DNA from: Zygnema cylindricum
Taxonomy: Eukaryota > Streptophyta > Zygnematophyceae > Zygnematales > Zygnemataceae
NCBI GenBank assembly: GCA_037447655.1
Contig: JBBHKE010003239.1
Coordinates: 19,990 to 83,989, forward strand
Reading direction: 5' to 3'
Length of the DNA: 64,000 nucleotides
Below, in pieces: positions 22,720 through 33,230 of this stretch. A program made the position numbers and the translations under genes. The notes under the pieces were generated by a model, which saw only the letters and a list, made by a program, of their open reading frames with translations, was not told where the DNA came from and ran no database searches. The stretch's first letter is position 1; every line of letters begins with the position of its first letter.

Positions 22720-23312
22720 ACACACACATATATATATATGTGTGTGTGTGTGTATTCATATGTATATATGTATTTTTTTTTTTTGAGTGTAAAATAACTT
22801 TGTGAAATTTTCGACGGTTTTTCCGGAATTTGAAAATTTTCCGCTTCCCCTTTTTTCAGTAGACATAAACTTTCCAAAACCATATTTAGTGTGGAATTTT
22901 CTTTTTCTTCCAGCAAATTATTTTTGTCGGTTTTTGTTTTTGGGTCGGAAAATCTGTCACCTGCAAAAACCAACCCTTCGTTTAGGTGCCCGAGTTAGTC
23001 AGTTTGTTTTGTTTTTTGTGTTTTGTAAGTAGTTGATGGAGTTTTGAATCGATGAATTAAAGGAAGGGAGGGAAGGAGGGACGGAGAGAGAGAGAGAGAG
23101 AGAGTGAGAGTGAGAGAGAGAGAGAGAAGGGATGATTGAGGATATTTTAACGGCATTCGAAAGAACTTACATCGAAATAAATCGGTCAAATTTTCCGCCA
23201 AATCTCTGTCTCCTGGGAGGCATTTTTCCGAAATAATAATAGTATTCACTAATTCGTGTAACTTGTAGCGAATATTTTCAAAAAGTATATCCCGTAAGCT
23301 GTCAGAAGTCAT
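18934..23312 (-). CDS. CG-1 domain (CAMTA-like) DNA-binding protein, copy B, 514 aa
   Basis: Eight exons, all GT-AG, with phases that chain without a stop: 23171-23312, 22799-22960, 22178-22501, 21530-21648, 20931-21019, 20434-20494, 19450-20025 and 18934-19005 (1545 nt). Residues 105-165 are Pro/Ser/Leu-rich. The CG-1 domain spans about 172-297: [11 protein letters not shown] and [10 protein letters not shown] (exon 3); [27 protein letters not shown] (exon 4); CYYARKEDD and FHRQIYFLL (exon 5); LVLVQYLKT (exon 6). These match the order and key positions of CAMTA CG-1 domains (SGSLFLFDR, FRKDGHNW, CYYAHGED, RRSYWML, IVLVHYL). Residues 336-459 are 18 heptads of IRAESNE type, probably coiled coil, then an acidic Ser-rich stretch and a basic KRQK end. 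TIG, ankyrin and IQ motifs of full CAMTAs are missing. The likely role is a nuclear DNA-binding factor. The start is the ATG of the first exon, which ends in GATGTAAGT. Expression is unproved. Confidence 0.85.
20325..20375 (-). other. Conserved block inside intron 6 of copy B
   Basis: Near-identical to 3311-3356 in copy A: CCAAATATA, then GTGTGACGTGACAAGAATGG and CAATTGCA. Its survival in otherwise dissimilar introns suggests a function or recent exchange. Confidence 0.55.
20655..20885 (+). repeat. (TA)n-rich microsatellite
   Basis: TATA, TACATATA and TGTATATA units fill the middle of intron 5 of the CG-1 gene. Confidence 0.9.
22309..22495 (+). repeat. GAGAGG tract forming the Pro-rich part of exon 3
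   Basis: A purine tract on the plus strand. On the sense (minus) strand it encodes the Pro/Ser/Leu linker of copy B and, unlike copy A, stays in frame. Confidence 0.75.
22651..22790 (+). repeat. Compound (CA)n(TA)n(TG)n microsatellite
   Basis: A CACACA run, then about 40 bases of TA, then TGTGTG, symmetric enough to fold back on itself. It lies in intron 2 of copy B, just inside the donor. Confidence 0.9.
23058..23130 (+). repeat. GAGAGAGA tract in intron 1 of copy B
   Basis: GGAGGGA then (GA)n with a few T interruptions; no coding value. Confidence 0.8.
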
Positions 23313-23335
23313 TATTTCAAAAATAAAAGAGCCGA

Positions 23336-23455
23336 AGAAGGAGGGAGGAAGGGAGGAAGGGAAGAAGGGAAGGAGAGGGAGGTAGGGAGGGAGAGAGGGA
23401 AAGAGAGAGAGAGAGTGAGAGGGAAGGAGAGAGGGAGAGAGAAACGGAGGGACTT
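23336..23455 (+). repeat. GGAAGGGA/GAGA tract upstream of copy B
   Basis: A purine tract starting about 25 bases upstream of the ATG, so it probably lies in the promoter or 5' UTR. Confidence 0.8.
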
Positions 23456-23476
23456 CAAGTTGAAGATTTCTTCGAA

Positions 23477-23482
23477 CCGCGT
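23477..23482. promoter_or_regulatory. CCGCGT, CAMTA-type binding word upstream of copy B
   Basis: It fits the (A/C/G)CGCG(G/T/C) word known for CAMTA CG-1 domains and lies 165 bases upstream of the ATG. Autoregulation is conceivable. Single occurrences of a 6-mer are weak evidence. Confidence 0.25.
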
Positions 23483-23605
23483 AGAGTACAGTGCTGACCC
23501 TCGGTTTTTTAGCGTGGAGAGATTATTTGTTTTGAGGCGGAATTAAAATGTAGAACAATAGTTTGGTCGGAAACGTGGCATATTTTAATCCATTTATTTG
23601 AATAG

Positions 23606-24420
23606 TGTTGTTAATGTTGGGATATTGACGTATCGCCGGTATCTCGCGAAGCGTGTTACCAAATATAATTTGTTTGACGTGAAGTGTCGCGTCATCGTAC
23701 GATATGTACGACGTCGTTTCTTGGCGGCACTTCTGTTATCCGCGAACGAAATGTACTATTTCGTTTCGCGTTTCGTGCGCAGGTGTTTGATTTTGCCTGC
23801 AGGTGTTTTCGTGAGGCGACACGTGTTAAAGCTAACTTGTTTTCGTGAGGCGACACGTGTTAAAGTTAACTTTTGGAGTTCGTCGTTTCGAAGGAAGAAA
23901 GCACGTGCGCCTTCCTTCGTGTAAATTTCACTACAGTGTGCGACAGTTAGATAGGGACAAAGTTTGTCGCTATACTAAGTCTTGCTTGTCTTACCTTGTT
24001 GTCTGTTAGTGCATAGTAGGCGAGTATATATGCAGCAGTGTACAGTTGCAGCGTATTAATCTTACAGGATTAAGCTTCTTACAGGATTAAGCTTGGAGTA
24101 GAGATTATTTAAAGAAGAGAGAGAAGAGAGAGAAGAGAGAGAAGAGAGATGTTGTAAAGAGGCTTCGGCCAAGAACACTTATAAATCCTTTTGGCTGAAT
24201 ATTCCTCTTATCTTTTATGAGCTTACGCTGTGTAATGATTTATGTTTATCATTATGTTTTGTGAATTTATTTGGAGTGAATGTCTTTTGCTTAAGAACCT
24301 ACAGTTATCAATTATTTTAAGATTGTTGGTCAAAAAAGTCGCTACTGATGGTGCTATCAACTCTACGCATTGGAGGACATGGAGGACTTGGAGGACTCAC
24401 AAAGAACAATAAAAGGTTGT
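23606..24420 (+). mobile_element. Possible solo LTR or LTR fragment plus leader
   Basis: It begins TGTTGTTAATGTTGGGATAT, contains a 29-bp direct duplication around ACACGTGTTAAAG, a TATATATGCAGCAGTG core-promoter-like word near 24025 and an AGAGAGAAG tract, then GGTGCTATCAACTC near 24350. The layout resembles LTR U3-R-U5 followed by a leader. No second copy or target duplication is visible here. Confidence 0.3.
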
Positions 24421-24501
24421 GCAAAGACACTAAGCCAATTACGCCAATCCACGTGCCAAAACCACGTCACACTTGACATGATGAATAGCCCACCGCTACA
24501 G

Positions 24502-25683
24502 TACACCATGTATCGCTATTAGTGTTAACATTTTTTGGAAATTGATCATAGCAATAACTATTTTGGGTGCGCACAGTCACTTACGTCACCATTTTCAAAG
24601 ATTGTACATTTTAGGCATACATTGGTACAATTAAAGTACCGTTGAGTTTAAATTTGAAGGTCAATTAGTTGAACAACTTTGACTTTCAAAATAATCTTAA
24701 AACTGGTTAATATTTTGCCGCGCTTGCGAACGTCGACCGTCATAATAAAATCAACAATTCACACGGCCGACGAAGGTTTACGGTAACAAAACTGCGGCAA
24801 CCACATGTAACTAAAAGTGTTGCGAACAGTCACTTTCTGTCTTTACCTGAGCTCCACGGTGAGAGCACATGCTGGCTTTTAACTTAGCCGAAAAATTGAA
24901 ATTTAATCGCGAATTGTTACATTGAAATTCCACGCAAATAGAAGAACGACGCAAAATGAAACCACTCAAAACTAAAGTACTTGTACGGATAAATTAAATC
25001 GCACGAAACGAAATATACTTCGTACACTATTATAAAACGGACCCAATTAAAAGTATCAAACTAAATGAAAAAAATATGAGTCGTCATAAGCGACCAAATC
25101 AAATTACAAAATTAACGATTAGCGATTAAATTTCAATTTTGCAGCTAAGCTAAAAGTCAACATGTGCTCTCACACTGGAGATCTCATGAAGTCAAAAAAT
25201 GACTGTGCGCAACACTTTTAATTGCATGTGCTTGCCGCAGTTTTGTTACCGTAAACATACACCGGCTATGTGAATTGTTAATTTTGTTATGACGATGGAC
25301 ATTCGCAAGCGGGGCAAAATACTAACCAGTTGTAAGAGTATTTTCAAGGTCATAGTTGTTCAACTTTTGACCTTCAAATTGAAACTCAACGGTACTTTAA
25401 TTGTACCAATGTGTACTTAAAACATACAATATTTGAGAAGGTGAAGTAAATGACTGTGAGCAACCAAAATAGTCACTGCCTTGATCAATTCCATATATTT
25501 TTTTGCCACCTAAAACATCTTTTTAAATAAACATTTGGCTGATTTTCAATTTGAGAAATTTGGAACTTGAGAGTCTTACTTTTCAATCACAACTATCACA
25601 TCCAAAATTCGACATGTGTGTACTGAAAAAATTTGTTTTAAGAGACTAAAAAATTAGTAACACTAATAGCAACACACAGTGTA
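24502..25683. mobile_element. TACACC-ended element with a large internal fold-back
   Basis: Left end TACACCATGTATCGCTATTA; right end CACTAATAGCAACACACAGTGTA is its imperfect reverse complement. Between them, 24536-24918 and 25121-25495 are reverse complements of each other, with landmarks GATCATAG/CTTGATC, CACAGTCACTTACGTCACC, GGTACAATTAAAGTACCGTTG and CATGTAACTAAAAGTGTTG. A second fold-back of the same core at 40529-41279 lacks the TACACC ends, so the fold-back is probably a separate element nested in or carried by this one. Confidence 0.75.
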
Positions 25684-25802
25684 TTTTTTGGATTTGGAAA
25701 GTGCATCCGGCTTACAACGCCGGAGGCGCGACAGCGGCAGAAGGTACGACAAAGTAATATCGGCGCTTACACCAGCAGGGATCCAAAACACGTAGTGCCA
25801 GC

Positions 25803-25990
25803 GACGCCGTGTATCGCTATTAGTGTTAAGGTTTCTTTTTTCACTCAAAACATATTTTCTCCGTACTCTTGTCATATTTTGGATCCAACGGCTGCGATTG
25901 ATTTGGTTTTTACTTTGCTTCAGATGGCGGTATTAAGGTGGAAATTGGACCAGTGTGCACGGATAAAAGATGTTTTAAGTGGTTGTTAAG
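25803..25990 (+). mobile_element. Truncated TACACCG-family end
   Basis: CGCCGTGTATCGCTATTAGT, then TTAAGGTTTCTTTTTTC, CTCAAAACATATTTTCTCCG and later GATGTTTTAAGTGG. The subterminal blocks are those of the family, but the far terminus is missing. Confidence 0.5.
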
Positions 25991-26047
25991 GGTAATTTCC
26001 GGTCAGTTTCCGTACGTCAACCTTAGTCTCATTTCTTTTTAGGTCAA

Positions 26048-26215
26048 CCGAGACCGTACTCCACTTATTCAAGTACGGTCTCGTCCACTTTGTCTTTTGT
26101 CCTACGAGAACAAAGACCGTACTCCACTTATTCGAGTGCGGTCTCGTCCACTTTAGTCTCATTTGTCCCATGTGAACAAAACCGTACTCCACTTATTCAA
26201 GTGCGGTCTTATAAT
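26048..26215 (+). repeat. Three tandem units carrying a GACCGTAC hairpin
   Basis: Each unit contains CCGTACTCCACTTATTC(A/G)AG followed by (T/C)(A/G)CGGTCT, so the arms ACCGTAC and GTACGGT pair around a short loop. The last unit lacks the CGTCCACTT(T/A) spacer tail. Spacing is about 65-70 bases. Confidence 0.8.
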
Positions 26216-26322
26216 TGTACTTTTGGTCTTATTCTTTCCTTTTCTTTTCGTTGGTCAACTTGTCTAATAGATTTGGTCTTTGTGTAGCCGCCCAAATTTA
26301 CTTTGTATAGCATAGTTCAGTA

Positions 26323-26567
26323 CTATCCACTATCCACAGTAATTAGCATTTTGTAACTTTGTATAAAAGGATCTCGTTTCATAATGAAATTATCAATCTC
26401 GATCACACAATTCAAATGTTTTGACTCTCTCTCCCCCCATTCGTCATACTCATCATATTGTGTCCTTGTAACTCCTCCTCCACTAACTCCCCCACAAGCT
26501 TCCGCCGGGGATTTCCATTTCTCCGCCATACCGGCAAGTGTTGCCAGTAACCCGCTCAGATACCAAT
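26323..26567 (-). pseudogene. Copia-4 fragment: primer-binding site and start of gag
   Basis: Directly inside the LTR at 26568-27127 is TGGTATCTGAGC (26554-26565, minus), complementary to the 3' end of initiator-Met tRNA as usual for copia elements. A short frame follows (QYDEYDEWGE) that is also recognisable at 49008-49045 in copia-3, so both belong to one family. Sequence stops resembling the family near 26290; the rest of gag and all of pol are gone. Confidence 0.7.
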
Positions 26568-27127
26568 TGAAAGATTACAATACAAATAAAATACACTCCA
26601 CAATGGTGTTCCTCCAAAAAAAATCAATATATATTAAGCACAATGCAAATACAACTCCTTTTCTTCCTTCCTTTTACTTCTGACCTTTCTACGCTTTCTT
26701 CACAAGCTATACCTACAAAAGATAATTCTACCACGAAGTCTCAACAAGTATATATAGGTACACGACTAGAAACGTGTAGGAACCAACGCGGTGAAATGCA
26801 CGACCAATAAGTTGAACCGACTTGAACAACACGGTACGACTAGAAAAGTCAACCGCGAACCAACTTGAATCACACGGTATGACTTGAACTTACGTGAACC
26901 GAAACTACCAAGCAATTTCCACGTCACTTCTATAGTACTATTCAAACATACGTGAAACGAAACGAACACTTAATTTCTACGTCACTTCAAATACCCAGCG
27001 ACGAAACTACTTCGTCGCTAACTTCTACGTCACTTCACATATTTAGCGACGAGACTACTTTCGTCGCTAGTCGTCGCTACTTTAGCTACGAGAGTATCTC
27101 GTCGCTAAGTGAGTGCTCAGTACAACA
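26568..27127 (-). mobile_element. LTR of copia-4 (560 bp)
   Basis: It reads TGTTGTACTGAGCAC at the outer edge and TAATCTTTCA next to the primer site. It contains tandem TAGCGACGA(G/A)(A/T)CTACT words and matches 48481-48932 in the opposite orientation. No second LTR or target duplication was found. Confidence 0.75.
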
Positions 27128-27130
27128 TCC

Positions 27131-27290
27131 TAACACGAGAGGGAGAGAGGGAGAGAGAAAAGGAGGGAATAAGGAAGGGGACACAGACAGAAGCAAGAAT
27201 TAAGGAGGCAGAGAGGAGTGAGGGAGGGAGAAAGAGGGAGAGAGGGAGATGGAGGAGTGGGGGCCGGGAGCCGAGAGGGCGAGCACTTGG
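27131..27290 (+). repeat. GAGAGGGAG tract
   Basis: Purine-rich stretch directly outside the copia-4 LTR; frames through it are artefacts. Confidence 0.7.
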
Positions 27291-27915
27291 GAGAACTATA
27301 GACTCGTATTCTGTTTACTTCTTAAACTTATATTTGTCTTTGCATAATTTCAATATTTATGTGCCCCCGGGTTTTCGTGATCGACGCCCTTCTAGGCACA
27401 AAGGACGTGTGTAGCGCAACGCGTTTTTTTTGTTTTAACGTGTCAGCTTTTTTCACTCTTTTATTTAGGACTTGGAAGGACTTCAGGTCTTCAACTTGAT
27501 GTTGACTTCACCGTGAAGATTTATTCGAAGTGGCCCCAATCAGCGTGCTCGCGCGTGCGAAAAGTTGCAAAAATCGCAGGGTTCACCGTAGGTTCGTTAC
27601 GAGGACCTGAAGTTACGAAAACCATGTGTCACTGTTGTTATGTTCAATGTTGTTATCGGCCGTCGCGGTTTGTCGCGCGGCCGGCTAGTTTGTCGTTTTG
27701 GAGTGAGTGGTCGTTTATTTTGTCGTTTCGTTAAAAGTGTAAAGCGCGTAGATTCGGTTTGGCGGCCATCGAGGTTTGTCGCGCGGCCGGCTAATTTGTC
27801 GTTTAGTAGTGAGTGGTCGTGTAGTTTGTCGTTTCGTTAAAGTGTGTGGCGCGTAGATTCGGTTTGGCGACGACCAGGTTTTGTTGTCTTTGGTTTGTAT
27901 GTTTTGTTTGGTTTT

Positions 27916-28692
27916 GGGTATGGTTACATCAGGAGGTCTCTGTCATAGTACAGACCACAAAATTTTTGTATTACACAGGCCTCGGTTACATCGTGTATCA
28001 TCTCTAAACAAGTTTTTACATACGCGTTCTGATTTGAGTGGTTCCACGTAAGTTAGACGATCAAATCTCTAAAATAGTCAAATTTTTGGAATCCGACCAT
28101 TTTCGTATATAAATTCGTACTTGCGTATTCGGTACGTGTACTTCGCAAGTGAACCGCGACAATGTACACCAAAGATCTCCTTCACTCTGCTGACTTTCAG
28201 GAAAAAACCGTATTTCTTTTCGGCAAAGATTACCGCGTCAATGATTACCGCGTCTATGATTACCGCGTCAATTTACATCAAATATCTCCTTCACTCTGCT
28301 GACTTTCAGGAAAAAACCGTATTTCTTTTCGGCAAAGATTTTACGGTCACCTTGTCCAAAGGCTCATGACTTTGGGGGCGTGTGAAAATTTTCATTTTTC
28401 ATCGACGCACGTGTTTATCGTAAAAGTGTAGCGAATTGACTGATTATGTATTGGTGAATCCACCTCGGCGAGGTGGGTTCACCAATACAGAGGCGTATGG
28501 AGAGATTGCTTCGCAGATGAAGACCAAAATGTAATCAGACGGTCGACTTATTCTCCCAGATAATTGGAGAATCGTAATCTTATTTTCTATAATATTGTTT
28601 TCACGAAACTCAAAAAAAAATAGTACGGCATGGTACAGGCAAGTACAAAATTATATATTAAACCTCACTTTTACTTTGATGTAACCATACCC
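27916..28692. mobile_element. MITE inside the copia-2 5' LTR (777 bp)
   Basis: Ends GGGTATGGTTACATCA and TGATGTAACCATACCC are perfect complements, with the family's subterminal AAACCTCACTTTTACTT at the right. TAA follows the right end; the left flank reads TTT, so the target duplication has mutated or differs. The 3' LTR of the same element (GTTTGGTTTAGTAATCC near 40015) supplies the unoccupied site. Confidence 0.82.
28161..28345 (+). repeat. Internal 108-bp duplication with GATTACCGCGTCAAT triplet
   Basis: ATCTCCTTCACTCTGCTGAC through TTTCTTTTCGGCAAAGATT occurs twice, separated by three 15-bp GATTACCGCGTC(A/T)AT units. All of it lies within the MITE. Confidence 0.85.
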
Positions 28693-29806
28693 TAAGTAGT
28701 CCTTAAGTGTACGGTCGTTTAGTACTTAATTACTTTGTTGTTTCACGTGTAGACGCAATTTGATTGGTAGGCGCTTCGTGCGCACTTTATGTTGACCTTG
28801 ATCAGACATTTCGAGTAACTAGGAAGATTCCTAGGACCACGTGCACCAGATCAGATTAACAAGATTCGCAGAAGCGACGAACTTAATAAGTAACAAAGGT
28901 AGAAACAGACATAGGTGAAGGTGGGAAGAGTAAGGGCATTCACATGTAGCAAGGCATAGATTAGACAGACGTTCAGCAAGTAGATTCTATTATAATAGAA
29001 AGGAATACAAATGTAATGAAAAGGACGACGTCCAGTAATAAGCTGATTCTGAATGGAAAAAAACTGCCAAGCTTAATTTGTCTGTGAATGATAAATCCTA
29101 ACTCTTGTCCTATACTATTTATCTTAATGCAAACAAAAGCAACTAAGTGGCGGTCGTATGATCAAGTGCAACGTGTACAATTCGTTTGACAATAATGCAT
29201 CGTGAAAACGTCTGCACGTTTGCCTAGCACCTGATTTAATGTTGCCGCTATGAAATCGCTAATGATGCTGTGACGATGCGATTTCGTAGTACCAATGAAA
29301 TCGCGTGAATCATTGCACGAAATAATCGCCTAGAATCGCACTAAAAACAATACTCCCACTCGATTCAAAGGGCGATATAAAGTTTCCGTTTGACTGAGAC
29401 TTCGTTTGACCACGAGCATTCACGGAAATGATTCGCGGTATATTTCGGTAGGTCTTCATAACGAACGAACAAAAGAAATCTTCGCCGCACATCTGTCAAG
29501 TTTAAACTTACGTGCGTCAATTCGAAAGCGTGTAAGTTTCGTCGTCATGTTCACAATGTCGTCCGTACAAGACCGTTTGAAATCATTTTTGGCACCTGTC
29601 GCATAATTTTGATGCCACGTACAATATCAGGACCGTTTCAATTTAACGGCACACCTATGACGCTTTGATTTGATCGCAAAATTTCAAAGCGTATGCGGCG
29701 GCAGCCAACGTGCAGATGCAGCCTCGTACATTGAACTCCAATCGCGTCGCTGTAGAGCGACGGTGGTCCTGCCAAAGGACCAGGTTCGAAAAAGTACTCA
29801 AGTACT

Positions 29807-31799
29807 TTAGGCGCTGGCGCCTCCCACTCCTCCTATTTTCATTTTCTTGCTTTCCTTCGATGCGCTCAGATTAGGTTCCTCTCCTTCCTCCTTAGGGTTT
29901 GCTCCTTTCGCCTTAGAGAGTCTTGCTTTTCCTGCACAGAGTAGCAATTTATCTTTTCCAATAGCCTTTGTTAGCATGTCGGCTGTGTTCTCCTTGTCTG
30001 GCATGTACTCAAATGCCACAGCCTCGGCAATTGTCGTGTCCCTAATAAAGTGGTACCGCATATCAATGTGCTTGGCCTTAGGGTGGTTGATAGGATTTTT
30101 GATCAAAGCCAAACAACTCTGACTATCTGTGTAGATGGTGGTCTTCGTTTTCTGAACAAACCCTAGCTCATTCAGAAATGCCCTGAGCCATAAGACCTCC
30201 TTTACTGTGGCGGCGCCGGCCATGTAATCTGCTTCCATGGTGGATAGTGCCACGGTTTTTCTGGAGCTTGCTGCTCCAACTCACGCTCCCATCACCAATG
30301 TTCACCTGGTAACCTGTGGATGATTTCCTCCTTGCAATGTCCCCTCCCCAGTCAAAGTCAGTAAATGCATGAATTTTTATGCTTCTTGAGTCCATCCAAG
30401 CGCAAGAGTGTATTCAATTGTCTCCTTGAGGTATCTGAGTACTCTCTTTGCTGTTGAACAATGTTGTTTCTCTGGTTTGTTTAGGAAACGGCTGAGGATT
30501 CCGATGGCGGTGGCGATGTCCGGACAGGTCCAATTCATCGTATACATGAGTGCTCCGACTCCTTCACGGTATAGAGCATCGACTAGCTCATCCTGAATCT
30601 CGAGATCTTCGATAAATTTCTCCCCTTGCTCCAAAGGTGAGGAGATGTCGTTCGCATCTTGAAGTCGGAATCCGGTAAGAAGCTCCCTTATGTACTTTCT
30701 TTGACTGAGATGAATTACTCTATTCTCTCTATCTCTAACCACTTCGATGCCAAGTATGTATTTAATCTCACCTAAATCCTTGATCTCAAAGGCTTGCGAT
30801 AACATATTTTTAACTCTTACTATCTCCTCTTTAGTTTTTCCTAGTATCATCAGATCGTCTACATAGATTGCTATGATTATCTTGCTTTCTGGATGGAAAT
30901 AACACTGAGTGATCTGATTGAATCTTTACAAATCCCTCTCCTTGTAGGTATTCATCTATCTTAATGTTCCATAATCAGGGAGATTGCTTAAGGCCGTAAT
31001 GGGCCTTAGAGAGTTTGCAAACCTTATGGGGGTTCATTGGGTCCTCATACCCTTCCGCCTAGGTCATGTAAAGTTCCTCCTCGAGTTCTCCGTGGAGGAA
31101 AGCTGTCTTCACGTCCATCTGCTCAACTTCCAAGTCGAGGATGGCGGCGAGGGCAAGGAGTGCCTAAACTGAGGTAAATTTCAGGACCGGTGCGAATGTC
31201 TTCTTGTAGTCTATGCCCTCCTTCTGAGTGTACCCCTTAGCGACCAACCTTGCTTTGTAGCGTTCAATTGTTCCGTTTGGGTTTCTTTTTATCTTAAAAG
31301 TCCACTTACTCCCAATTGGTTTTCTCCCCTCTAGCAGGTCCTCTAATGTCCATGTGCCATTCTTGAGAATGGAAGCCATCTCCTCATTCGTGGCGGCCTT
31401 CCACTTGTCAGAGTCTTCACCTGCAAGAGCGCTTTTGAGGGTCGACGATTCCTCAACCTGTGCCATTCCAACAAACTTTTTCCTTGGGGCCTTTGACGTC
31501 TCCAACCACTCACCGAACTTATTAGGTGGGTTTTTGAGCCGGCTCGGTCTGTCGATTGGGTTTGTTGTTGAGTTTTTCTTCTTCCCCTTTTCCACCACTA
31601 CTTCCTTTGCTTTCTCAGCTTTGTCTCTGTTTGTTGATGCAGTGATCTCCTCGGCGGGTGTGGCGGGGTCACCTTCTAACTCCTCTACCTTTCGTTGTGG
31701 TTGCACTTTTTCGGGAGTCTTTGGTTCTGGGGGTGAATCATCTCTGTCCTCATCTGAGTCAACATCCTGTGGCGGAACGTTTGATGGGTTAGGAGACAT
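29807..31799 (-). pseudogene. Copia-1 reverse transcriptase and RNase H
   Basis: The RT opening ([23 protein letters not shown]) ends at a stop near 31164. The next part carries two more stops (in LYMT*AEG and GLKQSP*LW). The catalytic box IYVDDLMI (30854-30865) is intact. RNase H motifs follow: TDFDWGG, MEADYMAG, YTDSQS and KHIDMRYHFIRD. The frame terminates at 29807. The first 90 codons are the Pro/Glu/Lys-rich linker usual between integrase and RT. Confidence 0.88.
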
Positions 31800-31928
31800 T
31801 GGCTTAACCTGTTCATCAAAGGTAAATGCCTCACCTCCTTGTTCACTCCCACTATTGTTTAATTGTGGTTTTTCCCCAAATTTGACATTTCTGATGATGT
31901 TTATCTTCCTTGTGGAGTTGTTTTGGAC

Positions 31929-33230
31929 TCAGTATGCTTTGCTATGCTCGTCGTAACCGAGAAATGTCCCTTCGATTTCTTTGGGTCCCAGCTTGCCACC
32001 TTTGTTGTTGTGGTTATAAACGTAGGCCCTACTCCCAAATACCTTCAGGTGGGATAGGTTCGGTCTGAACCCATGCCATTGCTCGAACGGTGTGGAGTTG
32101 TCTAACGCTCGTGTTGGACATCTGTTTCGCAGGTATGCGGCTGTGCTCAAAGCTTCCCCCCAATACTGTGGCTTAATATTGTGGACGGCCATCATGCTTG
32201 TTGTCATCTCGATGAGTGTACGATTCATTCTCTCTGCGACGCCGTTCTGTTCGGGTGTAGCTGGTGCTGTTAAACGGTGTTCGATTCCCTCAGCTGTGAG
32301 GAAGTCCTTAAATTCATTCGAAAGGTACTCTCTACCCCTGTCACTTCTTAAACAAGTAATTGACACGCCATGCTTCTTCTCAACGGCTGCCTTGTATGTC
32401 TTGAAATGAGTGAAAACTTCGCTCTTATGACAGATTAGGAAGATGTGTGGCATCTTAGTGAAGTCGTCAATGAATGTAACCATGTACTGTTTGCCGCTAC
32501 AGGACGCAACTTTCGTGGGTCCCCAAAGGTCTGAGAGCACGACCTCAAGTGGTCAGCTAGCTCTCTGTGCACCTCCTTTTGGAATGGGAAGTCTGTGGGA
32601 CTTTCCCATTTCGAAGCCATGACACGGTTTCGGTGAGTCCTTTACTGATGCTAGTCCGATTCCATGTGCCATGTTTCCTTTGATCATTTTTCTCATCCCT
32701 TCTGTGTGTAAGTGACCCAGTCTGCAATGCCACAAAAACTGGTTGGATAAATTGTGAGTCTTTGTTTCGGTCAGCTCATTTTTGGTGATATTTATCTTGA
32801 TGTTTGGTGATATTTATCTTGATGTTTTCTGTGCTTGCAGTTGGCGATGAGTTTGTTGCTTGAAGCGTTGATCTTGCCGCGAGAGCAATTAACTTCAACT
32901 TTGGGTTACACTTGAGACGAAAGTTCGGTCTGCCATCCGTTCTCCCTCTACAATGATTAGTCCCTCCCTCATTAGTTTCACCTTTCCTCCTTTTTGCCAT
33001 ACTGGTATGATGCCGCTATCCTCTGCTTCAGGGATAAAGTAGAGCTTTCTCTTGAAATTTGGGCCATATAGGACATTCTTGATTGTCCGAAATGTTAGTT
33101 TTCCTTCTACTAACGCCTCTATCTCTATGTCTCCAGATCCGATTGCGAGTGTGGAATGATTGTCTCCTATGAATATTTGAGATGGGGTTGTTTGCTTGAA
33201 TTTTGTGAACCATTCGTGCTTGTAACACAT
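31929..33230 (-). pseudogene. Copia-1 protease end and integrase
   Basis: The frame from 33230 continues protease (IKNVLYGPNFKRKLYF). The zinc-binding part WHCRLGHLHTEGM is followed by CHGFEMGKS, where the second Cys of the HHCC motif is replaced by Phe. The catalytic core holds the three acidic positions in LSDLWGP, LRSDRGREY and NGVAERMNRT, then WGEALSTAAYLRNRCP. The long uninterrupted stretch 31929-32540 shows little decay here. It would insert element cDNA if intact. Confidence 0.88.

Noticed and set aside
26048-26215. CRISPR-like array
   Set aside because: Only three units, variable spacers too similar to each other, eukaryotic context and no cas genes.
29406-29606. 66-codon plus-strand frame between copia-1 pol and its 3' LTR
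   Set aside because: Antisense within the element, short and without homology.
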